7,265 nucleotides of DNA from contig JAAZIW010000044.1 of the NCBI GenBank assembly GCA_012800665.1, positions 1-7,265 of the forward strand, read 5' to 3'. Below, piece by piece: positions 1 through 5,392 of the stretch; position 1 is the first letter of the stretch; each line of letters begins with the position of its first letter. Both the position numbers and the translations under genes were made by a program. The notes beneath the pieces are model-generated. The model made no database searches. It was not told the DNA's origin and saw only the letters and a program-made list of their open reading frames with translations. The DNA comes from Rikenellaceae bacterium. Lineage in GTDB: Bacteria; Bacteroidota; Bacteroidia; Bacteroidales; UBA932.

Positions 1-2
1 CC

Positions 3-134
3 GACCTGCCCGGCGACCTCATAGCCGAACACCTCAAACAGGTCCTGCAGGATCTGGCTCACATAACCGGAGGCGCAATCACCCCGCACGAAACCCTCGT
101 GAACATATTCAAACACTTCTGCATCGGCAAATGA
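3..134 (+). CDS. mnmE: MnmE (TrmE/ThdF) tRNA modification GTPase, C-terminal fragment
   Basis: This is the last 43 codons of a gene that begins left of the window. The reading frame ends in I-F-K-H-F-C-I-G-K followed by TGA. The terminal F-C-I-G-K is the hallmark C-terminus of MnmE, and its cysteine is the conserved residue needed for activity. MnmE works with MnmG in the cytoplasm to modify the wobble uridine (U34) of certain tRNAs. The preceding residues (D-L-I-A-E-H-L ... H-I-T-G-G) match the family's C-terminal helical domain. GC content is about 56%, higher than the AT-rich DNA that follows, so this is taken as host chromosome beside an inserted element. The 3' end of mnmE is a known integration target in other bacteria, for example for Salmonella genomic island SGI1. 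The reading frame is intact to the normal C-terminus, so the host enzyme should be undamaged. Confidence 0.9.
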   Translation, partial: DLPGDLIAEHLKQVLQDLAHITGGAITPHETLVNIFKHFCIGK

Positions 135-148
135 CGGCTTGTAAACAG

Positions 149-165
149 CCATAACCAACCATAAC
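149..165 (+). repeat. Short direct repeat CCATAAC, 10-bp period
   Basis: CCATAAC occurs at 149-155 and again at 159-165, one helical turn apart, between the mnmE stop and its terminator. It could be a protein-binding site near the integration junction, but two copies of seven bases are weak evidence. Confidence 0.35.
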
Positions 166-175
166 TATTTAGAAT

Positions 176-208
176 AAAGTCACTGTATATCAGCGACTTT
201 TGTTTTTA
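176..208 (+). terminator. Intrinsic terminator after mnmE
   Basis: Arms AAAGTC-a-CTG (176-185) and CAG-c-GACTTT (191-200) pair around a TATAT loop with one a/c mismatch, and a T-rich run (198-207) follows. This is a textbook rho-independent terminator 41 nt after the mnmE stop. It would end mnmE transcription and insulate it from the genes to the right. Whether it belongs to the host or to the inserted element cannot be told from one junction. Confidence 0.75.
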
Positions 209-220
209 TGTACTTTCCAG

Positions 221-291
221 ACCGTATTTGGAAGTAACGGTTTTTATCCATATTTTTCATACGTATTTCTACCGTGACAGAAATTCACGGT
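221..291. promoter_or_regulatory. Duplicated inverted-repeat module ACCGT-N11-ACGGT, 50 bp apart
   Basis: ACCGT at 221-225 and ACGGT at 237-241 form an inverted pair with an 11-nt spacer. Exactly the same pair recurs at 271-275 and 287-291, so both halves are shifted by 50 bp. In the second copy the arms extend to ACCGTGA/TCACGGT. The first copy overlaps the -33 element of the predicted promoter at 227-258, and the second lies just past its expected start site. This geometry suits a dimeric repressor bound on both sides of a promoter, or arm-type integrase sites near an attachment end. The repeats are seen directly; the role is inferred. Confidence 0.6.
227..258 (+). promoter_or_regulatory. 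Predicted Bacteroidetes promoter for the multi-HTH gene
   Basis: TTTG at 227-230 is followed by a 20-nt spacer and TATTTTTC at 251-258. This is one base short of the -7 consensus TAnnTTTG, with the expected spacing from the -33 box. Transcription would start near 265, leaving a leader of about 140 nt before the ATG at 405. It is the best promoter candidate I found between the mnmE terminator and the first element gene. Confidence 0.5.
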
Positions 292-319
292 TTACCCAAA
301 TGTCACAGTAACGCATTAG

Positions 320-359
320 TTGACGTGTGTTGACAATGGTTTACATGTGTGGACAAAAA
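320..359 (+). repeat. Four tandem 10-bp phased repeats upstream of the multi-HTH gene
   Basis: Four consecutive decamers start at 320, 330, 340 and 350: TTGACGTGTG, TTGACAATGG, TTTACATGTG and TGGACAAAAA. They share TTGAC(A)TGTG-like bases at one-turn spacing, with the third and fourth progressively weaker. Such iterons on one face of the helix are typical of binding arrays for a repeated-domain or oligomerising DNA-binding protein. They lie 45 nt before the start codon of a protein with four HTH units, which makes autoregulation or attachment-end binding plausible (inference). Confidence 0.6.
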
Positions 360-404
360 GGGAAATTAAAATTCATGTAAAATGGCAGAAAATAGGACGA
401 AAAT

Positions 405-1283
405 ATGGAAGTAAAAAGAATTTGTCAATGGTGCGGAAAACCGTTCATCGCACAGAAAACAACTACTTGTTATTGCAGCCCGCAATGCTCGAAACGGGGT
501 TACAAACACCGCATGATGGAGCGGAAGATGGAGCTGCGCCATATGCAGGAGATGCAGGAATTGCGCTCGTCGCTGGAAAAGCAGGAATACTTCACTTTTT
601 CGCAGGCAGCACGTCTGATGGGTGTAAGCCGCCAGTACATCTACAAACTGGTAAAGGAAGAGAAACTCCGTGCATCCCGGCTCAGCGGAAAGATGTCGTT
701 GATACGGAAAGCCGACATCGAACTCATGCTTAAAAGCAAACCTTATGAACGGCTGGTAGCAAAAAACGACTTTGACATCACCGAGTATTACACCGCAGAG
801 GAGATTGCGCAGAAATATAAGGTCAATGCCAAATGGGTATGGACTTATACACGACAGCACAAGGTTCCGAAAGTGAGAATCCGCCAGTTCAACTATTACA
901 GCAAGAAACATATCGATGCTGCCTTTGCCAAATATGAGGTGGACTCCGACCTGACGGAATGGTACACTCCCGAAGATATTCAGGAGAAGTACGGCATGAC
1001 ACGTGTCGCCATCCGTTCGCACGTCTACCGCAACAATATCCCATCGAAAAAAGAACACGGGCAGATATTCTACTCCAAACTCCACTTCGATCTTTCCAAG
1101 ACTGCTGAACAGGAGAGCAAGGCGGAATATTACACGGTCAAAGAGGCAATGGAAAAATTCAAACTCTCCCGTGACTCGGTTTATAATATCCTGCAATTCC
1201 ATCAGATTCCCCGAGAGAAGAACGGGCGCTTCGTCCGCTTCCTGAAAGTGGATTTTGACCGGGTTTTGGGTGTCCGTAAATGA
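405..1283 (+). CDS. Zinc-ribbon protein with four helix-turn-helix units, TnpA-like targeting or regulatory protein
   Basis: A 292-residue soluble DNA-binding protein. The N-terminus has a small zinc-binding motif, C7-x2-C10 paired with C24-x3-C28 (form CxxCGxxF...YCSxxC), followed by a basic, charged helix (about 30-60). Four MerR/excisionase-type HTH units then repeat at about 62-109, 128-175, 186-231 and 242-288. Each starts with an aromatic-T motif (YFT, YYT, WYT, YYT) and ends in a lysine- or aromatic-rich wing. The first unit has the clearest form, with M-G-V-S-R-Q-Y-I-Y-K-L. It sits between the mnmE junction and the integrase, all on the same strand. In Tn4555 a DNA-binding targeting protein (TnpA) directs insertion to a preferred site; this protein may play that part or control int, but homology to TnpA is recalled, not tested. 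ATG 405 is chosen because it keeps the zinc motif intact. The role is moderately supported. Confidence 0.8.
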   Translation: MEVKRICQWCGKPFIAQKTTTCYCSPQCSKRGYKHRMMERKMELRHMQEMQELRSSLEKQEYFTFSQAARLMGVSRQYIYKLVKEEKLRASRLSGKMSLIRKADIELMLKSKPYERLVAKNDFDITEYYTAEEIAQKYKVNAKWVWTYTRQHKVPKVRIRQFNYYSKKHIDAAFAKYEVDSDLTEWYTPEDIQEKYGMTRVAIRSHVYRNNIPSKKEHGQIFYSKLHFDLSKTAEQESKAEYYTVKEAMEKFKLSRDSVYNILQFHQIPREKNGRFVRFLKVDFDRVLGVRK

Positions 1284-1400
1284 CCTGATTATAGGCTACC
1301 GTAAATTATTCCAAAATTAATCGTCACTGAAGGTGGTCTGCATGGTTACATTACAGTGATTTGCCAGCGAATTAATAACAACCATAAAAAATATAACATT
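1284..1400 (+). promoter_or_regulatory. Leader region of the integrase with an inverted repeat
   Basis: This 117-nt gap before the integrase holds an inverted repeat, TCACTG (1324-1329) and CAGTGA (1354-1359), separated by 24 nt. I find no good match to the Bacteroidetes -7 box here, so int may be read from the promoter of the upstream gene. The repeat could be an operator or part of a leader RNA structure. The stretch just before the ATG is A/T-rich (ATAAAAAATATAACATT), as is usual for Bacteroidetes translation starts that lack a Shine-Dalgarno sequence. Confidence 0.4.
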
Positions 1401-2516
1401 ATGAACGATTGTAAAACCGTAACATTAAGAACACGTCCTTTGAAAAACAGGATGCTGTCGTTTTATCTGGATTATTATCCTGGGTATAGAGACAAGGAAA
1501 CAATGAAAGTTATCCGTCATGAATCGCTTGGCATTTATATATATGCCAATCCGAAGAACAAGCGGGAACAGGACTTCAACGAGGTAATGGCCGAGAAGGC
1601 TGAAGCCATCCGTTGCCGCAGGTTCGAGTCGGTAGTGAATGAACGGTATGATTTCTTCGACAAGTACAAACTCAAGGCTGATTTCCTGGAGTATTTCCGT
1701 AATCAGCTCCGTAAACATGACCCAAAGTGGGAATTTGTCTATCTCCATTTCAGCAACTTCGTACATGGAAAATGTACTTTTGAGGAGCTCGACATTGATC
1801 TCTGCAACAAGTTCCGTGAGTACCTGTTGACGGCCAAAAAACTCAAGCGTAACGGACACATCACACGAAACTCCGCATCGGGATATTGGTCTACATTCAG
1901 GGGACTTCTGAAAATCCTCTACCGTAACGGACTGATCCGCAACAACGTCAACGACTTCCTCGAAAAGATCGAGACCGAGGATGTAGTCAAGGATTATCTT
2001 TCAGTGGAAGAACTCTACAAGCTGGCCGAGACACCCTGCAAGAAGCCCGTGCTGAAGACAGCATCGCTCTTCTCGTGCATGACCAGTCTGCGCATCAGCG
2101 ACATCCTCGCCCTTTGCTGGGAGGACATCGTGGACTATTCGGCCGGTGGCAAGTGCGTACACATCATCACCAAGAAGAACCGCTCCGAGGACATCATCCC
2201 CATCAGCGAGGAAGCTCTGGACCTTATCGGCTACAGCCCCGACAAGCGGGGAATGGTATTCAAGGGATTACAGCGCAGCTGGACCCAGACTTACATGAAA
2301 GGGTGGATTCGTTCGGCTGGAATCACCAAGAAGATCACATTCCACTCCTATCGTAGAACATTCGCTACGCTGCAAGCGGCTGCCGGAACGGACATCCGTA
2401 CCATACAAAGCATGATGGCTCACAAGAGTATAACCACAACCCAAAGGTACATGAAAGTAGTGGACAGCAACAAGCGTGAAGCCAGCAAGAAAATCACCCT
2501 GATGCGGAAAGACTGA
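1401..2516 (+). CDS. int: Tyrosine site-specific recombinase (integrase)
   Basis: A 371-residue integrase that would cut and rejoin the element's attachment sites during integration and excision. The N-terminus (about 5-60, L-R-T-R-P-L-K-N-R and Y-Y-P-G-Y-R-D) is the Bacteroides-type arm-binding region. A SAM-like core-binding domain spans about 100-195, and the catalytic domain follows. All expected catalytic residues are visible: Arg231 in T-S-L-R-I-S-D, a lysine at 258/259 in I-T-K-K-N, His315 and Arg318 in H-S-Y-R, His341 in A-H-K-S-I, and nucleophile Tyr350 in T-T-Q-R-Y. It therefore looks active and full length. The ATG at 1401 is preferred over an in-frame GTG at 1356: the protein then starts right at the arm-binding region, follows an A-rich leader, and avoids the inverted repeat at 1324-1359. 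Confidence 0.95.
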   Translation: MNDCKTVTLRTRPLKNRMLSFYLDYYPGYRDKETMKVIRHESLGIYIYANPKNKREQDFNEVMAEKAEAIRCRRFESVVNERYDFFDKYKLKADFLEYFRNQLRKHDPKWEFVYLHFSNFVHGKCTFEELDIDLCNKFREYLLTAKKLKRNGHITRNSASGYWSTFRGLLKILYRNGLIRNNVNDFLEKIETEDVVKDYLSVEELYKLAETPCKKPVLKTASLFSCMTSLRISDILALCWEDIVDYSAGGKCVHIITKKNRSEDIIPISEEALDLIGYSPDKRGMVFKGLQRSWTQTYMKGWIRSAGITKKITFHSYRRTFATLQAAAGTDIRTIQSMMAHKSITTTQRYMKVVDSNKREASKKITLMRKD

Positions 2517-2541
2517 CAGGCATTTTGACCACCTGTTTTAG

Positions 2542-2591
2542 CGGATATAGTTTGATTTTGAGCGAAAAATCGGACTATATCCGTAATTTTC
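2542..2591. terminator. Long interrupted inverted repeat after int, possible terminator
   Basis: CGGATATAGT (2542-2551) pairs perfectly with ACTATATCCG (2574-2583). Inside it, after a 2-nt mismatch, GATTTT (2554-2559) pairs with AAAATC (2566-2571) around a 6-nt loop. The stem is followed by TAATTTT, a modest T tract. It lies 25 nt after the int stop, so it may terminate int transcription. AAAATCGGAC in the right arm is repeated at 2596-2605, 30 bp downstream, which could instead mean a protein-binding site. Termination is the simpler reading, but the T tract is weak. Confidence 0.55.
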
Positions 2592-2620
2592 GTGTAAAAT
2601 CGGACGATTATAACTCATTA

Positions 2621-2654
2621 TTTATCAGTATCTGGAATAACGCACATAACTTTG
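2621..2654 (+). promoter_or_regulatory. Predicted Bacteroidetes promoter for the TnpC-like gene
   Basis: TAACTTTG at 2647-2654 matches the -7 consensus TAnnTTTG fully. The -33 side is weak: TTTA at 2621-2624 with a 22-nt spacer is the nearest match. Transcription would begin around 2661, giving a leader of about 24 nt before the ATG at 2685. Together with the inverted repeat upstream it suggests that the downstream genes form a unit separate from int. Confidence 0.5.
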
Positions 2655-2684
2655 GCGTACAGTAATTCCAAATAGTGATAGAAG

Positions 2685-3527
2685 ATGACAAATACAGAAC
2701 AAATCCGAACTAAGAAAATAAGTTTTATCCTTGCGCTATCCGTTATCATTTTTGCGGCCATAGCCACTTATTTTACCCTTTGCCATGACATCAACATCAT
2801 GCGCATAACAACTCCTGTCATTCTCGGACTGGCGATGTCCATCATATTGTGTGGAGTCCTGCAGAAATTTTTCTATAATTGGCTGACGAAAAATCCTATC
2901 CACTTCTCTTTTGGTGAACAATCCTCTCCTGCTATAGAATCAGAGAGCACCACAGAGCCTGTTTGTATTGCCGAAACACTCACTACCGAACAACCGGCGG
3001 ATTCTTCTGAACAGGAGTATTCTCCATCCCCACAGTCAAATCAAGAACCTGTCGTCCCTGATTGCTCCAATGAATCTCATTTGGAAAAGTATGATTCCAT
3101 TCTGGAAGAACTCAAAGAGAAAGAATTGAAAAGGCAAGTAAAAGTTATGGATGCGATTCGGGAATATGTAACCATCAAGACTGCCCCCTATCTCTCCAAA
3201 GAGGCTATAGCGACTCTCATTTCCAACATTGAGTACATGGCTTGTGATCAGCCGGAGCTCTACAAACCGATTCGTTCCAATATTGACAATCCGCTACGGT
3301 CACCGGGACTTCGTCATCTGGCGTGGAATGTAGGTGAACGATTGAGAGTACCATTGGCGAAAAGAGCCGTCTTTATCAAAGAATCATTTCCATACGAACT
3401 TGAAAACGCAAGTATTGAATATCTCAGGCTTAATTTGCGGGATCAGGTAGCAAGTCAGATTCCAATTGATGTACCTGAAAAGGGAGACTATCGCTTCCAT
3501 TTGGAAACAGATAACGATGAGTCGTAA
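2685..3527 (+). CDS. TnpC-like mobilizable-transposon protein with two N-terminal membrane segments
   Basis: A 280-residue protein of uncertain function. Two hydrophobic segments are clear at about 12-33 and 41-60, joined by a short polar turn, so it is probably an inner-membrane hairpin with the bulk on one side. A Ser/Pro/Glu-rich linker (about 75-130) follows, then a charged helix likely to form a coiled coil (about 131-160). The C-terminal part (about 165-275) has L-R-H-L-A-W-N-V-G-E-R-L (209-220), F-I-K-E-S-F-P (230-236), Y-L-R-L-N-L-R (246-252) and P-E-K-G-D-Y-R-F-H near the end. I recall this pattern from proteins annotated as mobilizable transposon TnpC in Bacteroides, which lie next to integrases as here. 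That match is from memory. The TnpC role is poorly understood, and the membrane anchor is unexpected for a recombination helper. Confidence 0.65.
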   Translation: MTNTEQIRTKKISFILALSVIIFAAIATYFTLCHDINIMRITTPVILGLAMSIILCGVLQKFFYNWLTKNPIHFSFGEQSSPAIESESTTEPVCIAETLTTEQPADSSEQEYSPSPQSNQEPVVPDCSNESHLEKYDSILEELKEKELKRQVKVMDAIREYVTIKTAPYLSKEAIATLISNIEYMACDQPELYKPIRSNIDNPLRSPGLRHLAWNVGERLRVPLAKRAVFIKESFPYELENASIEYLRLNLRDQVASQIPIDVPEKGDYRFHLETDNDES

Positions 3528-3628
3528 CAAAAAACGTATGCAGATGAAATAATTAATCCGGTCTGTATTGTTCTGCAAAACTTCATTGGGTTGGTTCGCA
3601 GCATGTTAAACGATTAAAAAGTTATAAT
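3528..3628. other. Short intergenic gap with no clear signal
   Basis: A gap of 101 nt between the TnpC-like gene and the excisionase-like gene. I see no strong hairpin and no good Bacteroidetes promoter match, so the genes may be co-transcribed. The sequence before the ATG at 3629 (GATTAAAAAGTTATAAT) is A/T-rich, as expected of a Bacteroidetes start. Confidence 0.4.
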
Positions 3629-4003
3629 ATGAAAACAGACCAACTTACATTCAATGACTTGCCGGCAGTAGTCGGCGAACTTTGCGACCGGATAGCAAGC
3701 ATGGAAAATCTGCTGACTGAAAAACTGTCCAAGCAGCATGAAGCCAAAGAAAACACGCACGTCCCCATGACCGTGCAGGAAGCTTGCGCCTATCTCAAAA
3801 TGCCGTTATCGACCTTTTATTACAAGGTCAAAAAAGATGATATTCCAGTCATCAAGCAGGGGAAACATCTATACATTTATCGGGATGAACTGGATAAATG
3901 GCTGGAATCCTCCCGAAAGAATCCGGCTCCGCAAACTTTCGAGGAAGAGAACGAAGCCATGCTCGCTTCCCATCGCCGTAAACCTAACCTTAAAAACTGG
4001 TAA
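3629..4003 (+). CDS. Excisionase-type helix-turn-helix DNA-binding protein (Xis-like)
   Basis: A 124-residue protein. Residues about 10-36 form a charged, heptad-like helix probably used for dimerisation. Residues 48-92 are a winged HTH of the excisionase/MerR type: M-T-V-Q-E-A-C-A-Y-L-K-M-P-L-S-T-F-Y-Y-K-V, a turn, then a wing with H-L-Y-I-Y-R-D-E-L-D-K-W-L. The tail is polar. Proteins of this kind bend DNA at attachment sites and favour excision, or regulate the mob and rep genes. Its stop codon shares one base with the start of the RepA-like gene (TAATG), so the two are translationally coupled. Whether it is the true excisionase or a regulator cannot be settled from sequence. The four-HTH protein at 405-1283 is a competing candidate. 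Confidence 0.75.
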   Translation: MKTDQLTFNDLPAVVGELCDRIASMENLLTEKLSKQHEAKENTHVPMTVQEACAYLKMPLSTFYYKVKKDDIPVIKQGKHLYIYRDELDKWLESSRKNPAPQTFEEENEAMLASHRRKPNLKNW

Positions 4004-5076
4004 TGATGGAGAAGACGGACGAAACGATACCTTCACGTGAGGAACTGGCAGTTTTTATAGAGGAAGCTGCCGTGAGCGTCACGAATAACTATGAAGAAGC
4101 GCCGGCAGTGTTGATGGTGGATGATGCTGTTATAGGCACGTTGGGGAATTTCAGCGCTTCCATTGGGAAAGCCAAAAGCAAGAAGACTTTCAACGTTTCG
4201 GCCATTGCCGCATCAGCATTGAGTGGCCGCACTGTTCTTCGTTACCGTTCCATGTTCCCCGAGAACAAGAGGAAGATTCTGTATATCGACACGGAGCAGG
4301 GACGCCATCATTGTCAACAGGTACTGAAGCGCATCCTGCGTTTGGCTGAAATGCCGGATGACAAGGTGCCGGAAAATCTGATCATGCTGTCTCTGCGCAA
4401 GTTTGCACCAAGAGTGCGCCTATTGATAGTCGAAGAAGCTATCGGCACCACACCTGATTTGGGTCTGGTCATTATAGATGGCATCCGTGATTTCCTTTAC
4501 GACATCAATTCATCCAGTGAATCTACCGAAGTTATCTCGAAATTCATGCAGTGGACGGACGACAAACAAATCCATATCCATACTGTCCTGCATCAGAACA
4601 AGAATGATGAACATGCGCGTGGTCACATCGGCACGGAACTCAACAACAAGGCGGAAACCATCCTGCAGGTAGAAGTGGACAAAGAGGACAAAGCCATAAG
4701 CGTGGTCGAAGCCGTGCACATCCGGGACCGGGACTTTGAACCTTTCGCATTCCGCATAAACGAAGATGTCCTGCCCGAACTGGTAGAACCATATCTGTCC
4801 AAAGAGAAGAAGAGCGGACGACCAACCAAAGAACCGTTCGATCCGCAGAGGGAGATTCCGGAACCTGTACATCGTGCGGCAGTGGATGCCGCTTTTGCCA
4901 ATGGCAATATCGGCAGTTATGATGACTACCTGGAACGTCTGAAGGAAGCTTACGGATTGCACAATGTAAAGCTCGGCTACAACAAAGCAGTCAAAGTAGC
5001 CACCTTTCTTGGCAACAGGCAAATGGTCATAAAGGAGGGGAAAAATTATATTCTCAATCCAGAATGCAATTACTGA
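4003..5076 (+). CDS. RepA-like RecA-fold ATPase (AAA_25-type)
   Basis: A 357-residue ATPase resembling the RSF1010 RepA hexameric helicase group found in mobile elements. A P-loop lies at 55-62 with sequence G-K-A-K-S-K-K-T. It fits GxxxxGK[ST] except that the second glycine is lysine. A YIDTEQG motif (D96, E98) supplies the likely catalytic glutamate. The Walker B strand is L-V-I-I-D159-G. A sensor-like strand ends in H197-Q-N-K-N-D, followed by R-G-H-I-G-T-E-L-N-N-K-A, typical of this family. The C-terminal part (about 270-350) is a variable, possibly DNA-binding region. It is coupled to the Xis-like gene upstream and sits before the mob region, so it may help unwind or replicate the transferred or excised DNA. 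No primase domain is visible. The role is inferred from family and context. Of the adjacent ATGs at 4003 and 4006, the first is taken. Confidence 0.8.
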   Translation: MMEKTDETIPSREELAVFIEEAAVSVTNNYEEAPAVLMVDDAVIGTLGNFSASIGKAKSKKTFNVSAIAASALSGRTVLRYRSMFPENKRKILYIDTEQGRHHCQQVLKRILRLAEMPDDKVPENLIMLSLRKFAPRVRLLIVEEAIGTTPDLGLVIIDGIRDFLYDINSSSESTEVISKFMQWTDDKQIHIHTVLHQNKNDEHARGHIGTELNNKAETILQVEVDKEDKAISVVEAVHIRDRDFEPFAFRINEDVLPELVEPYLSKEKKSGRPTKEPFDPQREIPEPVHRAAVDAAFANGNIGSYDDYLERLKEAYGLHNVKLGYNKAVKVATFLGNRQMVIKEGKNYILNPECNY

Positions 5077-5081
5077 GTACA

Positions 5082-5126
5082 ACTTTACTTTATTGCAGGG
5101 GCGTATATATTAGAATAAAGCAAAGT
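5082..5126. repeat. Inverted repeat with 13-nt arms just after the RepA-like gene
   Basis: ACTTTACTTTATT (5082-5094) pairs with AATAAAGCAAAGT (5114-5126) with one mismatch and a 19-nt loop. It starts 5 nt after the stop of the ATPase gene. There is no T tract after it, so it is a poor terminator. A protein-binding site, or the left border of oriT, is more likely. Confidence 0.6.
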
Positions 5127-5250
5127 CGGCAGGGAATCATCATGTGGGATACTCATTTTCTCCCCTCTTTTAGTGGATAATAATATCCTGCATTTCCTTG
5201 TCCAAGTGCCAATTCATTATACGCATCCGATATGGCTTGCGGGGAAGCAT

Positions 5251-5266
5251 AAACAGGTAACTGTTT
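5251..5266. repeat. Perfect hairpin AAACAG-GTAA-CTGTTT
   Basis: A perfect 6-bp stem with a 4-nt loop, within the candidate oriT. Small hairpins like this often lie close to the nick site or bind the accessory protein in mobilization origins. Confidence 0.5.
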
Positions 5267-5304
5267 CGAGATATGCCAAGGTATAACCTCACTGCGTTAC
5301 GGTT

Positions 5305-5345
5305 GTACATTGGCGCTCTTGACTGTTCAGTTCCTTCGCCAGTAC
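5305..5345. repeat. Branched stem-loop in the candidate oriT
   Basis: GTAC-at-TGGCG (5305-5315) pairs with CGCCA-GTAC (5337-5345), giving a 9-bp stem with a 2-nt bulge. The loop contains a second perfect hairpin, ACTG-TT-CAGT (5322-5331). The right GTAC also belongs to the palindrome AGTAC-g-GTACT (5341-5351). This is the most structured part of the intergenic region and the best place to look for relaxase recognition. Confidence 0.55.
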
Positions 5346-5392
5346 GGTACTCGCAAGCTCGCACCTTTTCAACCATTATAACAACGATTCAA

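Larger units (their letters stand above)
5077..5392. other. Noncoding region before the mob genes, candidate origin of transfer (oriT)
   Basis: A 316-nt stretch without a convincing gene, placed directly before the MobC-like and relaxase genes, where oriT commonly lies. It holds several inverted repeats: a 13-nt arm pair at 5082-5094/5114-5126, a perfect 6-bp hairpin at 5251-5266, and a branched stem at 5305-5345. The short palindrome AGTAC-g-GTACT (5341-5351) and AGGT-ATA-ACCT (5279-5289) add to it. Minor open frames run through it on both strands but show no family features. The nic site cannot be named from sequence alone. Confidence 0.55.

Noticed and set aside
320..342. TTGACG/TTGACA at 320-335 as sigma70 -35 boxes
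   Set aside because: There is no TATAAT-like box at the right distance, and Bacteroidetes use a different consensus; the pattern is better read as part of the 10-bp repeats.
366..1202. Long minus-strand open frame opposite the multi-HTH gene
   Set aside because: It lies antisense to a gene with clear zinc and HTH motifs, and its own translation is low-complexity (F/L/V-rich) with no family features.
1356..1400. GTG start for the integrase
   Set aside because: The extra 15 residues precede the conserved arm-binding region, and the GTG lies inside an inverted-repeat arm; ATG 1401 is the better start.
5170..5376. Minus-strand open frame of 68 codons in the region before mobC
   Set aside because: It overlaps the inverted repeats of the candidate oriT, has no recognisable domain and no promoter that I can see; most likely a chance frame.
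5273..5392. Upstream in-frame extension of the MobC-like gene
   Set aside because: It adds 40 codons running through palindromes, with no family similarity; the ATG at 5393 gives the usual size and N-terminus.
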